Below, in pieces: positions 24,663 through 34,163 of a stretch of DNA of 64,000 nt. The stretch is from Streptomyces sp. NBC_00513 (GTDB lineage Bacteria > Actinomycetota > Actinomycetes > Streptomycetales > Streptomycetaceae): contig NZ_CP107845.1 of NCBI RefSeq assembly GCF_041431415.1, positions 744,001 to 808,000 of the forward strand, given 5' to 3'. Position 1 is the first letter of the stretch. Each line of letters starts with the position of its first letter. A model generated the notes under the pieces. It was not told the origin of the DNA, did not search any database, and worked only from the letters and a program-made list of their open reading frames with translations. A program made the translations under genes and the position numbers.

Positions 24663-26031
24663 ATGCGTCATCACGATCTGATCGTCATCGGTGCGGGATC
24701 CGGCAACGCGGTCATCGACGAGTCGTTCGCCGATCTCGACGTGGCCATCGTCGAGGAGAAGTGGTTCGGCGGGACCTGCCTGAACGCCGGATGCATTCCG
24801 AGCAAGATGCTGGCCTACACCGCCCATGTGGCCCGGACCGTGCTCGGCGCCGACATCTACGACGTGGACGCGCGGCTGCGCGCCGTGCGCTGGCGGGAGG
24901 TTCGCGACCGGGTGTTCGGGCGACTGGACGCGCAACGCGCGCGGGGCCGGCAGGGCCGCCTCGACGCGGCCAACGTCACGGTGTACGAGGGCACGGCCCG
25001 CTTCACCGGTCCCCGCCGACTGCGCATCGACGTGGACGGCGGCGCCGTGGACGTCTCCGCCGGGCAGATCGTCGTCGCGGCCGGCAGCCGTCCCGCGGTG
25101 CCGCCCGTGGTGGTCGAGTCCGGGGTGCCGTACGAGACGTCGGACACCGTCATGCGGATCGACGCACCGCCTCGCCGACTGGCCGTGCTGGGCGGCGGGT
25201 ACATCGCCGCCGAGCTCGCCGAGGTCTTCCACGCGACGGGAACCGAGATCACCGTCGTGGAGACCGAGCCGCACCTGCTGGGCCCGCAGGACGAGACGGT
25301 CGCCGAGCGTTTCACCGACCTGGCCCGCACCCGCTACGACCTGCGGCTCGGGCGCGAACTCACGGCCGTGAGGGGGGAGGCGGGGCGCGTTGACCCTGAC
25401 ACTCGACGACGGGTCGACGGTCGAGGCGGACATGTTGCTGGTCGCGGCCGGACGGATCCCCAACGGCGACCGGCTGGACCTCGGGGCAGCCGGTATCCGC
25501 ACCCACGACGACGGCCGCATCGTGGTGGACGAGCATCAACACACCACCGCCGAAGGGGTGTTCGCGCTCGGTGATGTCTGTACGCCGGTGCCGCTGAAGC
25601 ACGTGGCCAACCGCGAGGCCGAGGTCGTCTCGCACAACCTCCGCCATCCGCAGGACCTCATCGGCGCCGACCACGACCTCGTGCCGTCCGCCGTCTTCAC
25701 CCGCCCCGAGATCGCCTCGATCGGCGCGACCGAGGAGGAGTGCCGCGACCGCGGGGGCACTTTCCTCGTCGGCACGGCCTCCTACGCGGACGTGGCGTAC
25801 GGCTGGGCCATGGAGGACACCACCGGTTTCTGCAAGGTGCTCGCGGAGCCCGGCACCGGGCGCCTGCTCGGCGCGCACATCATGGGGCCGCAGGCCGCCA
25901 TCCTGATCCAGCCCCTCGTACTGGCCATGACGCGGGGGATCGACGCGCTCTCGCTCGCCGAGGAGCCGTACTGGATCCACCCGGCTCTCACCGAGGTCGT
26001 CGAGAACGCCCTCCTCGACCTCGACCTCTGA
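24663..26031 (+). pseudogene. mtr: mycothione reductase, interrupted by a frameshift in a G run
   Basis: NADPH-dependent flavoprotein that reduces oxidised mycothiol. Frame one (24663 to about 25375) has the FAD site IVIGAGSGNAVIDE, the redox disulphide GGTCLNAGCIPSKM (Cys39, Cys44) and the NADPH-binding LAVLGGGYIAAELAEVF. Frame two (about 25378-26031) has ADMLLVAAGRIPNGD, the second FAD motif FALGDVCTPVPLKHVANREA, VAYGWAMEDTTGF, LGAHIMGPQA and the dimer-interface YWIHPALTEVVENALL. The break lies at a run of six G (25372-25377). With five G the frames join as one protein of about 455 residues. It is either a real mutation, a phase-variable tract or a sequence error. No key residue is otherwise lost. 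Confidence 0.88.
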
Positions 26032-26234
26032 CCCGCCCCCGCCCCGCCCGGGACATGCCGGCCGCCCCGCCGGTCCCTTTCCTCAGCCCCCTCTTACCCC
26101 CGCCTTAAGCGGAACCTAAGAGTCACACCCGCCGCCTCGAATCGAACCGATGTCCGCTTCGGGGCGGCTAGCGTGCTGCCGCACCCCCGATTTCCGGCAA
26201 CTCGGATTTCCAGCAACTCAGAGGCAGGCACGCG

Positions 26235-27734
26235 ATGGGCAGCACGACCGGCCACCGGCGCAGGACGAGCAAGACGGCGAAGGCAACAGGCGTGATCGCG
26301 GCCGCGGCGGTGATCGGTGGCGCCGCGTTCGCGTTCACCGGTACCGCGCAGGCCGCCGCGGTCGGAGCCGTCTACACCAAGTCCAGTTCCTGGACAGGTG
26401 GTTACACCGGCCAGTACGTGATCACCAACAACACCGCGCAGGAGCAGGCCGATTGGACCCTCCGATTCGACCTGCCCGCCGGCACGAGGATCGACTCCCT
26501 GTGGAACGGCACGCACACGGTCGACGGTCTACACGTCACCGTCAAGCCCGCGAGCTGGAACAAACGGCTCGCGGCCGGCGCCTCCGTCACGGTGGGCTTC
26601 GTGACGAGCGGGACCGGCACCCCCGGCAACCCGACGGCCTGTCTGATCAACGGCGTGAAGTGCTCCGTGGACCAGGGTGCGACGCCCCCGCCCGGGGGAC
26701 GTCCGACACCCACCCCGTCGGCGAGCGCGAGTGCGACGGCCCCCGTCACCCCGGCGCCCTCCACCCGACCCACGCGGACCGCGTCACCGACCGCGACCCC
26801 CACCACCCCCACTTCCCCGCCGGTCACCGGCGCCCCGGCCGGAGGGGCGCGCTTCGCGCCGTACGTGGACACCTCGCTGTACCCGGCCTACGACCTGGTC
26901 GACACCGCCGGCAGGACCGGCGTGAACGAGTTCCACCTCGCCTTCATCACCTCCGGTGGCGGCTGCGCACCGCTGTGGGGCGGTGTCACGGACCTCGCGA
27001 GCGACAAGGTCGCCGCGCAGATCGGCGCGCTGCGGGGCAAGGGCGGTGACGTCCGGGTCTCCTTCGGTGGCGCCGCCGGGCACGAGCTGGCCCTGAACTG
27101 CGCGACGGCCGACGCGCTGGCCGCCGCGTACGGCAAGGTCATCGACCAGTACCGCCTGACCAAGGTGGACTTCGACATCGAGGGCGCCGCGCTGCCGGAC
27201 ACCGCGGCCAACGCGCGCCGCGCGCAGGCCATAGCCGCGCTCCAGAAGTCGCACCCGGGGTTGGACGTGGCGTTCACCCTGCCGGTGATGCCGGAGGGGC
27301 TCACCCAGCCCGGCGTCGCCCTGCTGGCCGACGCGAAGCGGGCCGGTGTACGGATCGACGGCGTCAACATCATGGCCATGGACTACGGGCCCTCGTACGG
27401 CGGCGACATGGGTCAGTACGCCGTCCAGGCCGCGACGGCCACCCAGGCCCAGATCAAGGCAGTGCTCGGGCTCACCGACGCGGCCGCCTGGAAGACGGTC
27501 GCCGTCACGCCCATGATCGGCGTCAACGACGTCGCCAACGAGGTCTTCACCGTCGCGGACGCGACACAACTCGTGGACTTCGCGAAGTCGAAGGGCATCG
27601 GCCGGTTGGCGATGTGGTCCGCGACGCGCGACCGCCAGTGTGCGCAGGGCGCCGTGAACCACGCCGACCCGACGTGCAGTTCGATCCTCCAGCAGCCGCT
27701 GGCCTTCACGAAGGCGTTCGGCGCGCTCCGCTAG
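26235..27734 (+). CDS. secreted chitinase: CBM2-like domain, linker, GH18
   Basis: A 499-residue protein. The signal peptide spans about residues 1-40 (TGVIAAAAVIGGAAFAFTGT, cleaved after AQA). Residues 43-140 form a CBM2-like carbohydrate-binding domain with the aromatic face SSSWTGGYTGQYVITNN and WTLRFDLP. A Pro/Thr/Ser linker spans about 150-195. The GH18 domain at 205-499 has VDFDIEG with the acid Glu316. This is the ChiC/D-like subgroup rather than the one of the chitinase at 16.2 kb. AGGCAGG lies before the ATG. No chitinase box is evident in the 200 bases upstream, so regulation may differ from the first chitinase. Confidence 0.93.
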   Translation: MGSTTGHRRRTSKTAKATGVIAAAAVIGGAAFAFTGTAQAAAVGAVYTKSSSWTGGYTGQYVITNNTAQEQADWTLRFDLPAGTRIDSLWNGTHTVDGLHVTVKPASWNKRLAAGASVTVGFVTSGTGTPGNPTACLINGVKCSVDQGATPPPGGRPTPTPSASASATAPVTPAPSTRPTRTASPTATPTTPTSPPVTGAPAGGARFAPYVDTSLYPAYDLVDTAGRTGVNEFHLAFITSGGGCAPLWGGVTDLASDKVAAQIGALRGKGGDVRVSFGGAAGHELALNCATADALAAAYGKVIDQYRLTKVDFDIEGAALPDTAANARRAQAIAALQKSHPGLDVAFTLPVMPEGLTQPGVALLADAKRAGVRIDGVNIMAMDYGPSYGGDMGQYAVQAATATQAQIKAVLGLTDAAAWKTVAVTPMIGVNDVANEVFTVADATQLVDFAKSKGIGRLAMWSATRDRQCAQGAVNHADPTCSSILQQPLAFTKAFGALR

Positions 27735-27774
27735 CCCGAGGGCAAGGCGCGAACGCGAGGACCCTCTCCCCCGT

Positions 27775-27820
27775 GTCCGGCTGCCCGCCGCGTCCGCCGA
27801 CGCACGGCGGGCGGCCGGAC
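27775..27820. terminator. bidirectional terminator, chitinase / AraC genes
   Basis: Arms GTCCGGCTGCCCGCCG and CGGCGGGCGGCCGGAC pair over 16 bp with a single G-T wobble; the loop is 14 bases. It lies between convergent stops. Confidence 0.8.
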
Positions 27821-27831
27821 CCGTTCGCGTT

Positions 27832-28827
27832 TCAGCGGGTCGCTCCCGCGTGCCGGCCGCGGTAGGTGCCCGGGGTGATGCCCTCCCAGCGGGTGAAGGC
27901 CCGGACCAGGGCCGTCGCGCCGCTCAGGCCGACCAGGGGGGCGATCCTGTCCAACGGCAGGTCCGTGGTCTCCAGCAGGCGCCGGGCCCGGGCGTGGCGG
28001 GCGGCGTCGAGGAGTGCCCGCCACGAGGTGCCCTCCTCCTGGAGGGCCCGGCGCAGGGTCCGGGCGCTGAGGTTCAGTTCCCTGCCCGGGTCGGCGGGGC
28101 CCGTGCCGTCGAGCGGGGCGTGTTCCAACCACTGGCGCACCCGCTGCCCGATGCTTACCGCCTTCGACAGTTCGTGCAGGAGCCGGTCGGCGTAGGCCCG
28201 GTGCAGGGCGCCCAGTTCCGGGTCGCAGGGGGCGCGGCGCCGGTCGAGGTCCTCGTTGCCGACCGTGATCGCGTTCTCGGGCGCGTCGAAGGTGACCGGG
28301 CAGCCGAGGACACGGGTGTACGGCTCCGCGGAGCCCGCGCGCGGGTGGGTGAACGACACGGATCGGGGTGCCCAGTCGTCCCCGGCGACCCAGCGGGCCG
28401 CTCTCACCATGCCGGTGAGGATCGCCTCCACCTGCTGGGGATGCATGGTCGCGGGATCCACGGTCGGCCGGTAGCGGATGCGGGTCCGGTCGTCGCCGCG
28501 GTGCAGGGTGACGGTGCCGGCCTGGCTGACCAGCGGGTGGTAGCGCGCCGCGGCGTCGGCGGCGTCGGCGAGGCTCGCGCAGGTCAGGACCACGTGGCCG
28601 AGGACGTGCAGGCTCCCCGGTCGGATCCGGTCCCCGACGAGCAGGCCGGTGTGGGGATCGGCGCCCTCTGTGCCGATCACCGTCTCCCACAACTCGCGCA
28701 TCTCGGTGAACCCCAGCCGGTCCATGGGCGAGTTCCAGGCACCGGGCTCGTCGGCGCCCTTCGTGGTGGCGCTCAGCACCGCGCGGGCGTAGCACGCGGC
28801 GACGGTGGAGGGCTCGATGCCGGACAT
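27832..28827 (-). CDS. AraC family regulator with arabinose-binding-like N-terminal domain
   Basis: A 331-residue regulator. The N-terminal ~200 residues resemble the Arabinose_bd/OruR-type domain (HTGLLVGDRIRPGSLHVLGH, CASLADAADAAARYHPLVSQ, SFTHPRAGSAEPYTRVLGCP). The C-terminus has both AraC helix-turn-helices: LNLSARTLRRALQEEGTSWR and LPLDRIAPLVGLSGATALVR with AFTRWEGITPGTYR. Such proteins usually sense fatty-acid or amino-acid-like ligands. The gene upstream is the truncated enolase-family remnant in the opposite direction, which may have been its former target. Confidence 0.92.
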   Translation of the reverse strand: MSGIEPSTVAACYARAVLSATTKGADEPGAWNSPMDRLGFTEMRELWETVIGTEGADPHTGLLVGDRIRPGSLHVLGHVVLTCASLADAADAAARYHPLVSQAGTVTLHRGDDRTRIRYRPTVDPATMHPQQVEAILTGMVRAARWVAGDDWAPRSVSFTHPRAGSAEPYTRVLGCPVTFDAPENAITVGNEDLDRRRAPCDPELGALHRAYADRLLHELSKAVSIGQRVRQWLEHAPLDGTGPADPGRELNLSARTLRRALQEEGTSWRALLDAARHARARRLLETTDLPLDRIAPLVGLSGATALVRAFTRWEGITPGTYRGRHAGATR

Positions 28828-28988
28828 GGCGGTCAGTCAATGCGGGGGCGCGCCTCCCGTCAACCGGCCGTGGCGGGCCGGACTCCGCCCGGCGGCGGTC
28901 CGGGAAGTCAACGAGGTGGCCGCCGGGGTGGATGACCGGGGCCCCCGGGCGCTCCTAGGGTCGGGCCGCACACACCGAGAGGATCATC

Positions 28989-29084
28989 GTGCCCGTCCTG
29001 TCACGCATCGAGCCGTACCACGTCGCGGTACCGCTGCCGACGCCGTTCCGTCGTGGACGCCCCGGCCGCGGGACGCCGTCCTGA
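28989..29084 (+). pseudogene. remnant of an enolase-superfamily (mandelate racemase-like) gene, 5' end only
   Basis: A GTG with GAGAGGATC before it opens a 31-codon frame. Its product SRIEPYHVAVPLPTPF is like the first strand and loop of mandelate racemase/muconate lactonising enzymes; the sequence then runs into an unrelated tail and stop. No further enolase-fold sequence is present up to the DJ-1 gene at 29300. The intergenic stretch 28828-29299 holds this remnant and otherwise nothing I recognise. Confidence 0.4.
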
Positions 29085-29299
29085 CCGGGTCTTTCGGCCA
29101 CGACCGTGGCACCCTGTCCCTGCCGACCGGCCCCGGTCCGGGGTTATCGTCGACCGTTGCGCGCTGCGGCGTCGGGGTCGACGCACCAGTTCATCACCGC
29201 CGGCCGGCTCGCCCCGCGGACCCTGCGAGACGAGGGACCGCGCGTCGCCGCCGAGTTGGCCCGCACCCGCCGGCACAGCGCCGGCCCGAGGAGTACTCC

Positions 29300-30070
29300 G
29301 TGATCGTCTTCCTGTTGCCCGCCTCCGGCTACGACCCGACCGAGGCGGCGGTGCCGTGGGCCGCGTTGCGTGATGCCGGTCTCGACGTACGGTTCGCGAC
29401 GCCCGACGGGAAGGTCGCCCTGGCCGACCACAGGCTCACCGATGTCGGCTTCTCCTGGCTCTCCCCGTGGCTGATGACCCGCCGCGCCGAACTCGACGCG
29501 TACCGGCGGCTCACCGACGACCCGTGGTTCCAGGCGCCGTTGTCCTACGCGCGGGTCGATCCGGCGGCGCTGACGGGGCTCTTCGTCCCCGGTGGGCACG
29601 CCGCGGGGATGCGTACCTTGCTGGAGAACATCACCGCCCAGCGGTTGTTCGCCCGGGTCCTCACCGTCGGGCTGCCGGTGGGGGCCGTGTGTCACGGCGT
29701 GCTGTTGGGAGCGCGCGCCGAGGACCCCTCGACGGGGCGGTCGGTCCTGTACGGACGGCGGACGACGGCACTGACCTCGCTGCTGGAACTCACCGCCTGG
29801 AACCTCACCCGGCTGTGGCTGGGGCGGTATTACCGCACCTATCCGACCACCGTTCAGGCCGAGGTGACCGCGGCCCTCGCCGACCCGAGCCACTTTCTGG
29901 CCGGACCGTCGCTGCCCGTCCGTGACACCGCCGCGAAGCCCGGGCGCGGTTTCACCGTCCGCGACGGGAACTACCTCTCCGCCCGCTGGCCCGGCGACTG
30001 CCACCGTCTGGCGGCGGACTACCTGGCCCTGGTCCGCTCCCACCTGGCGGAGCCGGCCCGGGAGATGTGA
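29300..30070 (+). CDS. DJ-1/PfpI family protein
   Basis: A 256-residue class-I glutamine-amidotransferase-like protein of the DJ-1/PfpI group. Seen: IVFLLPASGYDPTEAAVPW, the loop DVRFATPDGK, LTGLFVPGGHAAGMRTL, and the nucleophile elbow VGAVCHGVLLGA with Cys131 followed by His132. A C-terminal 90-residue part contains LTAWNLTRLWLGRYYRTYPT. Family members are chaperones, deglycase-type enzymes or hydratases. The GTG start has GAGGAG seven bases before it. Confidence 0.9.
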   Translation: MIVFLLPASGYDPTEAAVPWAALRDAGLDVRFATPDGKVALADHRLTDVGFSWLSPWLMTRRAELDAYRRLTDDPWFQAPLSYARVDPAALTGLFVPGGHAAGMRTLLENITAQRLFARVLTVGLPVGAVCHGVLLGARAEDPSTGRSVLYGRRTTALTSLLELTAWNLTRLWLGRYYRTYPTTVQAEVTAALADPSHFLAGPSLPVRDTAAKPGRGFTVRDGNYLSARWPGDCHRLAADYLALVRSHLAEPAREM

Positions 30071-30178
30071 TCCCGCGCGGTCCGTCGCGCGTTCGTGCGT
30101 CGGTCACCGGCGCGTGCGTACGAAAGCACCGGGGCCGTGCACCGAACACCGGCACCATCGAACCGAAAGGGAACGCAC

Positions 30179-32362
30179 ATGGGCTTTCGTCTCCGGTTGG
30201 CCACCGGATCCCTGATCGTGGGACTGGGTCTGGGCCTGGCCCCCGGCGTCTGCGGAGCGACGCCGGTCACGGCGACCGACGCGGTCACGGCTGCCACGGC
30301 GGCCGTGCGCCCGGCGTCGGTCGCCGGTGCCGTCGCGGCTCCCGCCGTCGACCTGGGTGCCTGGATGGGCGGCCTCCGGGACACCATCGGTGATCGTCCG
30401 CTGAACCGGATCGTGATGCCCGGCAGCCACGACTCGGGTTCCTGGAGCATCACCAGGAACAGCGGCGTGTGCGATTTCGGAGACCAGGCCGACCTGGCCC
30501 ACCGGTTCCCCTCCATCGCGGCGAGCATGTCCCGGACGCAGAGCGGTACCTTGGTGGACCAACTCCAGGGTGGTGCGCGGTACTTCGACCTGCGTCTGTG
30601 CAAGCAGGGTGACAGGTGGTTCACCTATCACGGCGGCCCGATGGGCAATCAGTTCCTCGACGCGCCCGACGGCCGCGGTGGCGTGGTGCGCGGCGAGGTG
30701 AACCAGGTCGCGGAGTGGATCAGGGGGCACCCGAGGGAAATCGTCATCATCAGGCTGTCGACCGCGGCGTCCCCGCGGACCGAGCGGGCCGACAACACGG
30801 AGGCCGTCACCGCCCTGGGCCAGGCGCTCGGCGGCGGGGCCGGCAATCCGGCACTCGCGGACGACTCGTTGAGTCCGACCTCCACCTACGACCAGTACAT
30901 GGCGGCGGGCAGGCACGTCATCCTCATCGACGACAAGGACACCACCTCCCTTCCGTGGGCCTGGGGCCCCTCCGCGCAGAGCTACCGCGGCAGTTACGTC
31001 CAGGCGGACACGCACTGGACCGACTACGTGAAGGCGCTGTTCGACCCGAACACGCTGCGGAAGAACTTCGACGCCGTCCTGCGTCGGGGGGATCAGGTGC
31101 TCGACAAGGATCCGGGCCGGGACGCGGACAGGTTCTTCGTCCTGCAAGGCATCATCGACCCGTCGCTGTCGATCCCCGATCTGATCCTCGCCCAGGGCCT
31201 GGAGAAGATCGGAGTCGTCCCCTCCTCCGTGGCGTCCCAGTACCTGTTGTACCTGGAGCGCCGGCTCAACCCCCGGCTGCTGGCCAAGCTGAAGGGGGAT
31301 TGGAGCGGCTCCAACATCGCGGAGAACATGAACATCGTCATGACCGACGACGTGAACCAGAACGGCTCCGGGCTCGGGGCGGGGGAACTCCAGCGAGAGA
31401 TCATCGCGAAGAACACTCCGCACGTCACCCCGCACACCTTCCACCGCGTGACCCGCGACGCCGACGGTACGTGGAGCGGCGCGGGCCCGCTGTCCGGCAA
31501 CGGCGGATCGTTCCGGTTCGTCGGCTCCCGTGTGTCGGTGGCGGCCATGCCGGACGGCAGCACACAGCTGATCGGCCGCGGCGTCGACGGGAACCTCTAC
31601 CACACCATCCGTTTCGCGAACGGCACCTGGCAGGGCTGGGCGGCGATGGCGGGGGTCGGCGAGGACCCGGGCTTCCAGGCGTCGGATGCCGCGATCACCG
31701 GGTCGCCGGACGGCTCGGCCCAGGTGGTGGCCGTCGGCAGGGACGGGAACGTCCACCACGACATCCGTCGCCCCGACGGCTCGTGGCAGGGATGGTCCGT
31801 CATGGCGGGTGAGGGCGGCACGGGTCTCCTGCGGGCCACGAAGGTGTCGGCGGCGGGGATGCCGGACGGCTCCGCCCAGGTCCTGATCTTCGGCGAGGAC
31901 GGCAGGATGCGCCTGGGGGCCCGTCGGGCCGACGGCTCCTGGACCGGTTGGTCGGTCGTGGCGGGCGTCAACGCACCCGAGTTCCGAGGTCGCGCCCTCG
32001 CCATCGCCGCACTGCCCGGCGGTGACAGCCAGATCGTGGCCATCGGCAACGACGGCAACATCTGGCACACCGTCCGCCGCGCCGACGGGGGTTGGCAGGG
32101 CTGGAACGGTCCGCCCGGGGTGTCCACCGCGATGATGGGCGCCGAATCCGTCGCGATCACCGGCATGTCCAACGGGGACAGCCAGGTCCTCGCGGTGGGA
32201 CTCGACGGGAACGTCCACCACAGCACGCGCGAGCGCTCCGGTGAGTGGACCCCCTTCCGGACCCTGCCCTGGCCGGGCCGCGCCGGCGCGTTCGCGGGGG
32301 ACCAGGTCGCCATCGCGGGCCTGCCCGACGGTTCGAGCCAGGTGGTGATGACCACCCGCTGA
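30179..32362 (+). CDS. secreted PI-PLC X-domain protein with C-terminal beta-propeller-like repeats
   Basis: A 727-residue protein. The signal peptide spans about residues 1-27. A phosphatidylinositol-specific phospholipase C X-like domain (55-400) has the two catalytic histidines in RIVMPGSHDSGSW (His84) and WFTYHGGPMG (His151), and LQGGARYFDLRLC between them. Residues about 440-727 hold five or six repeats with DGS-Q-AVGRDGNVHH and a WQGW turn, typical of a lectin-like propeller. The enzyme would cleave a phosphodiester of a lipid outside the cell. The propeller probably binds glycan or surface. AAAGGGA lies before the ATG. Confidence 0.9.
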   Translation: MGFRLRLATGSLIVGLGLGLAPGVCGATPVTATDAVTAATAAVRPASVAGAVAAPAVDLGAWMGGLRDTIGDRPLNRIVMPGSHDSGSWSITRNSGVCDFGDQADLAHRFPSIAASMSRTQSGTLVDQLQGGARYFDLRLCKQGDRWFTYHGGPMGNQFLDAPDGRGGVVRGEVNQVAEWIRGHPREIVIIRLSTAASPRTERADNTEAVTALGQALGGGAGNPALADDSLSPTSTYDQYMAAGRHVILIDDKDTTSLPWAWGPSAQSYRGSYVQADTHWTDYVKALFDPNTLRKNFDAVLRRGDQVLDKDPGRDADRFFVLQGIIDPSLSIPDLILAQGLEKIGVVPSSVASQYLLYLERRLNPRLLAKLKGDWSGSNIAENMNIVMTDDVNQNGSGLGAGELQREIIAKNTPHVTPHTFHRVTRDADGTWSGAGPLSGNGGSFRFVGSRVSVAAMPDGSTQLIGRGVDGNLYHTIRFANGTWQGWAAMAGVGEDPGFQASDAAITGSPDGSAQVVAVGRDGNVHHDIRRPDGSWQGWSVMAGEGGTGLLRATKVSAAGMPDGSAQVLIFGEDGRMRLGARRADGSWTGWSVVAGVNAPEFRGRALAIAALPGGDSQIVAIGNDGNIWHTVRRADGGWQGWNGPPGVSTAMMGAESVAITGMSNGDSQVLAVGLDGNVHHSTRERSGEWTPFRTLPWPGRAGAFAGDQVAIAGLPDGSSQVVMTTR

Positions 32363-32482
32363 TCGGCCGGGGGCGCGCGAGTCGGTACGGAGGTGTCACC
32401 GGCGGCAACGGCCCCCGGCAGGGCGTTCCCGCCGCGGACGACGGTGATGTCGACGGCGGGAGCACCGTGGCGGCGCGAGAGG

Positions 32483-32839
32483 CTAGGCGGTCCTGACGTC
32501 GAACCGCACCGAGCGCACTTCGAGTTCGTCGGTCGCGGGCTTGCCGTGGGGCCGCAGCCGCCATTGCGATCCGGTGCAACCTGCGCCGAGGTAGACGGTC
32601 ACCGTGGAGTCGGTCGAGTTCTGCGGGCCGTAGCCGGGCAGTTCGTCGTCCTCGCCCACCGCGTACAGGTTGACGCACTTGCCGCTGTGCGGGTTCTGCA
32701 GAACGACGGACTGTTCCTGCCCGAACTCATCGACGAACTTGTAGTGGAACTCGCCCACGGCGGCCGAGGCCGAACCCGGCATCGACAGGACGAGAGCGAG
32801 AGAGGCGAGGGCCGTGGTGGCGGTGTGACGGAGCTTCAT
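32483..32839 (-). CDS. small secreted protein
   Basis: 118 residues with a signal peptide (TTALASLALVLSMPGSASA, cleaved about residue 26). The mature 90 residues are beta-rich: EFHYKFVDEFGQEQSVVLQ, SGKCVNLYAVGED, STDSTVTVYLGAGC, and WRLRPHG. Two Cys (GKC and AGC) may form one disulphide. The short YxVxLxNPxSGKCxN pattern is seen in other exported actinobacterial proteins. The function is unknown. Confidence 0.8.
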   Translation of the reverse strand: MKLRHTATTALASLALVLSMPGSASAAVGEFHYKFVDEFGQEQSVVLQNPHSGKCVNLYAVGEDDELPGYGPQNSTDSTVTVYLGAGCTGSQWRLRPHGKPATDELEVRSVRFDVRTA

Positions 32840-32966
32840 GGGCGGATCAGTACCTTCCGTGGGGGGATTCGGTAACCGACCCTAGGAGCGCCCGGTGAGG
32901 CGAATCGATCCGCCTCGTTCCCTCGGCGTGGCGTCCGGGCGGGGGCGGGCACGGCCGCCGCGGCGA

Positions 32967-33527
32967 TCAGGAAGGCCCGTCCGCCGGAGCCGCGATGGCG
33001 TGGTAGGTGCGTCCACCGGCCTCGTAGGTGCCGAGTGGGGTCATCCCGAAGCCGTCGACGTGCACCCGCCAGGACGGCACGTTCCCCTCCTCGATGAAGG
33101 CGACCACCGCCTCGGCTCGTCCGGAGGCTTCGGCGACGGCGTTCGCGAACAGCGCCCGTGCCACCCCGCGCCCGCGGAACGCCGCATCGACCACGACGGG
33201 CCCGTAGAGCAACCAGCGCACATCGCTCAGGGGGCGTCCTCGCCACTCCAGTGCGTCCTGGGCGGCGAGCAGTCCCAGCACCGCAGGCGGTGGTGTGGGC
33301 AGGTCCGCCGCGACGGAGAGTGCGAGGAGACCGGCGAGCCGGCCCTCCTCGTCCGCGACCAGCAACTCCCCGTCCCCGGCCATGGCACGCAGCGTCGCCT
33401 CGTCGAAGGCCCCCTGTACGAACCCCTGGGCGCGGCGTTGCTCCGCGGTCAGGGCGTCGTGATGGTTGGCGGCGAAGAGCGCGGCCATGGCGGGTGCGTC
33501 GGCCTCGGTGGCGTATCGGTAGCGCAT
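32967..33527 (-). CDS. GNAT family acetyltransferase
   Basis: A 186-residue acetyl-CoA-dependent N-acetyltransferase. The opening YRYATEADAPAMAALFAANH is typical, ELLVADEEGRLAGLLALSV forms the central strands, and VVVDAAFRGRGVARALFANA is the acetyl-CoA pyrophosphate loop (R/Q-x-x-G-x-G/A). VHVDGFGMTPLGTYEAGGR closes the domain. The acceptor is unknown. The ATG at 33527 was chosen over upstream codons because the domain starts right there. Confidence 0.9.
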   Translation of the reverse strand: MRYRYATEADAPAMAALFAANHHDALTAEQRRAQGFVQGAFDEATLRAMAGDGELLVADEEGRLAGLLALSVAADLPTPPPAVLGLLAAQDALEWRGRPLSDVRWLLYGPVVVDAAFRGRGVARALFANAVAEASGRAEAVVAFIEEGNVPSWRVHVDGFGMTPLGTYEAGGRTYHAIAAPADGPS

Positions 33528-33630
33528 GGGCCGATGGTGCCACGGGCCCCTCGGCCGAGCGGGGACGTCGGGGCCCGGCACCGTCACCTCGCGGAGAGGA
33601 TCGGATCGGGCCTCGCGCTCTCGGGGCGGC

Positions 33631-33981
33631 TCAGTGTCCTGGATCGGGGTCGCGGTCGGCGGGCGACTGCGCCGTGGCCTTTCTGTACTCCGCGTTGAGG
33701 CGCTGGGCCTCTTCGAGCTGGTCTTCGAGGATGACGATGCGGCAGGCGGCGTCGATGGCCATTCCGCCGTCGACGAGTTCCCGGGCGCGGGCGGCGATCC
33801 GCAACTGGTAGCGGGAGTATCGGCGGTGGCCGCCCTCCGAGCGCAACGGGGTGATCAGGCGGGCCTCACCGATCGCGCGGAGGAAGCCGGCCGTGGTTCC
33901 GAGCATCTCGGCGGCCCTGCCCATGGTGTAGGCGGGGTAGTCGTCGTCGTCGAGACGATCGAGCGGGTTCTCTGCTGTCAC
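33631..33981 (-). CDS. MerR family-like helix-turn-helix protein
   Basis: About 116 residues from a GTG preceded by GAGG. The N-terminal winged helix is plain: PAYTMGRAAEMLGTTAGFLR, then AIGEARLITPLRSEGGHRR and YSRYQLRIAARARELVDGG. It ends in a dimerisation helix (AACRIVILEDQLEEAQRLNA) with no effector domain. The effector-less MerR-like type is common in Streptomyces. No target is evident, though the hairpin and stress genes lie upstream. Confidence 0.85.
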   Translation of the reverse strand: MTAENPLDRLDDDDYPAYTMGRAAEMLGTTAGFLRAIGEARLITPLRSEGGHRRYSRYQLRIAARARELVDGGMAIDAACRIVILEDQLEEAQRLNAEYRKATAQSPADRDPDPGH

Positions 33982-34099
33982 TTCCACCTCATCGGACGGG
34001 AACACGTCAAGGCCCCGCTGCCATGTGGCACCGGGGCCCCGAGAGAATTCAACACCATCCGCCGGGAGCCACCGCTCCCGGCTCACTGTGTCCGCCGAA

Positions 34100-34148
34100 C
34101 ATGACGGTGGGGCCCGCTCCTCGTCGAGGAGCGGGCCCCACCGTCATG
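34100..34148. terminator. 24-bp perfect inverted repeat
   Basis: CATGACGGTGGGGCCCGCTC plus four more bases is exactly complementary to 34125-34148, with one central base (34124). It lies about 15 bases beyond the stop of the 53-residue membrane protein gene and before the MerR-like gene. It would be a strong minus-strand terminator. Confidence 0.8.
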
Positions 34149-34163
34149 CATGGACGAGCGTGA

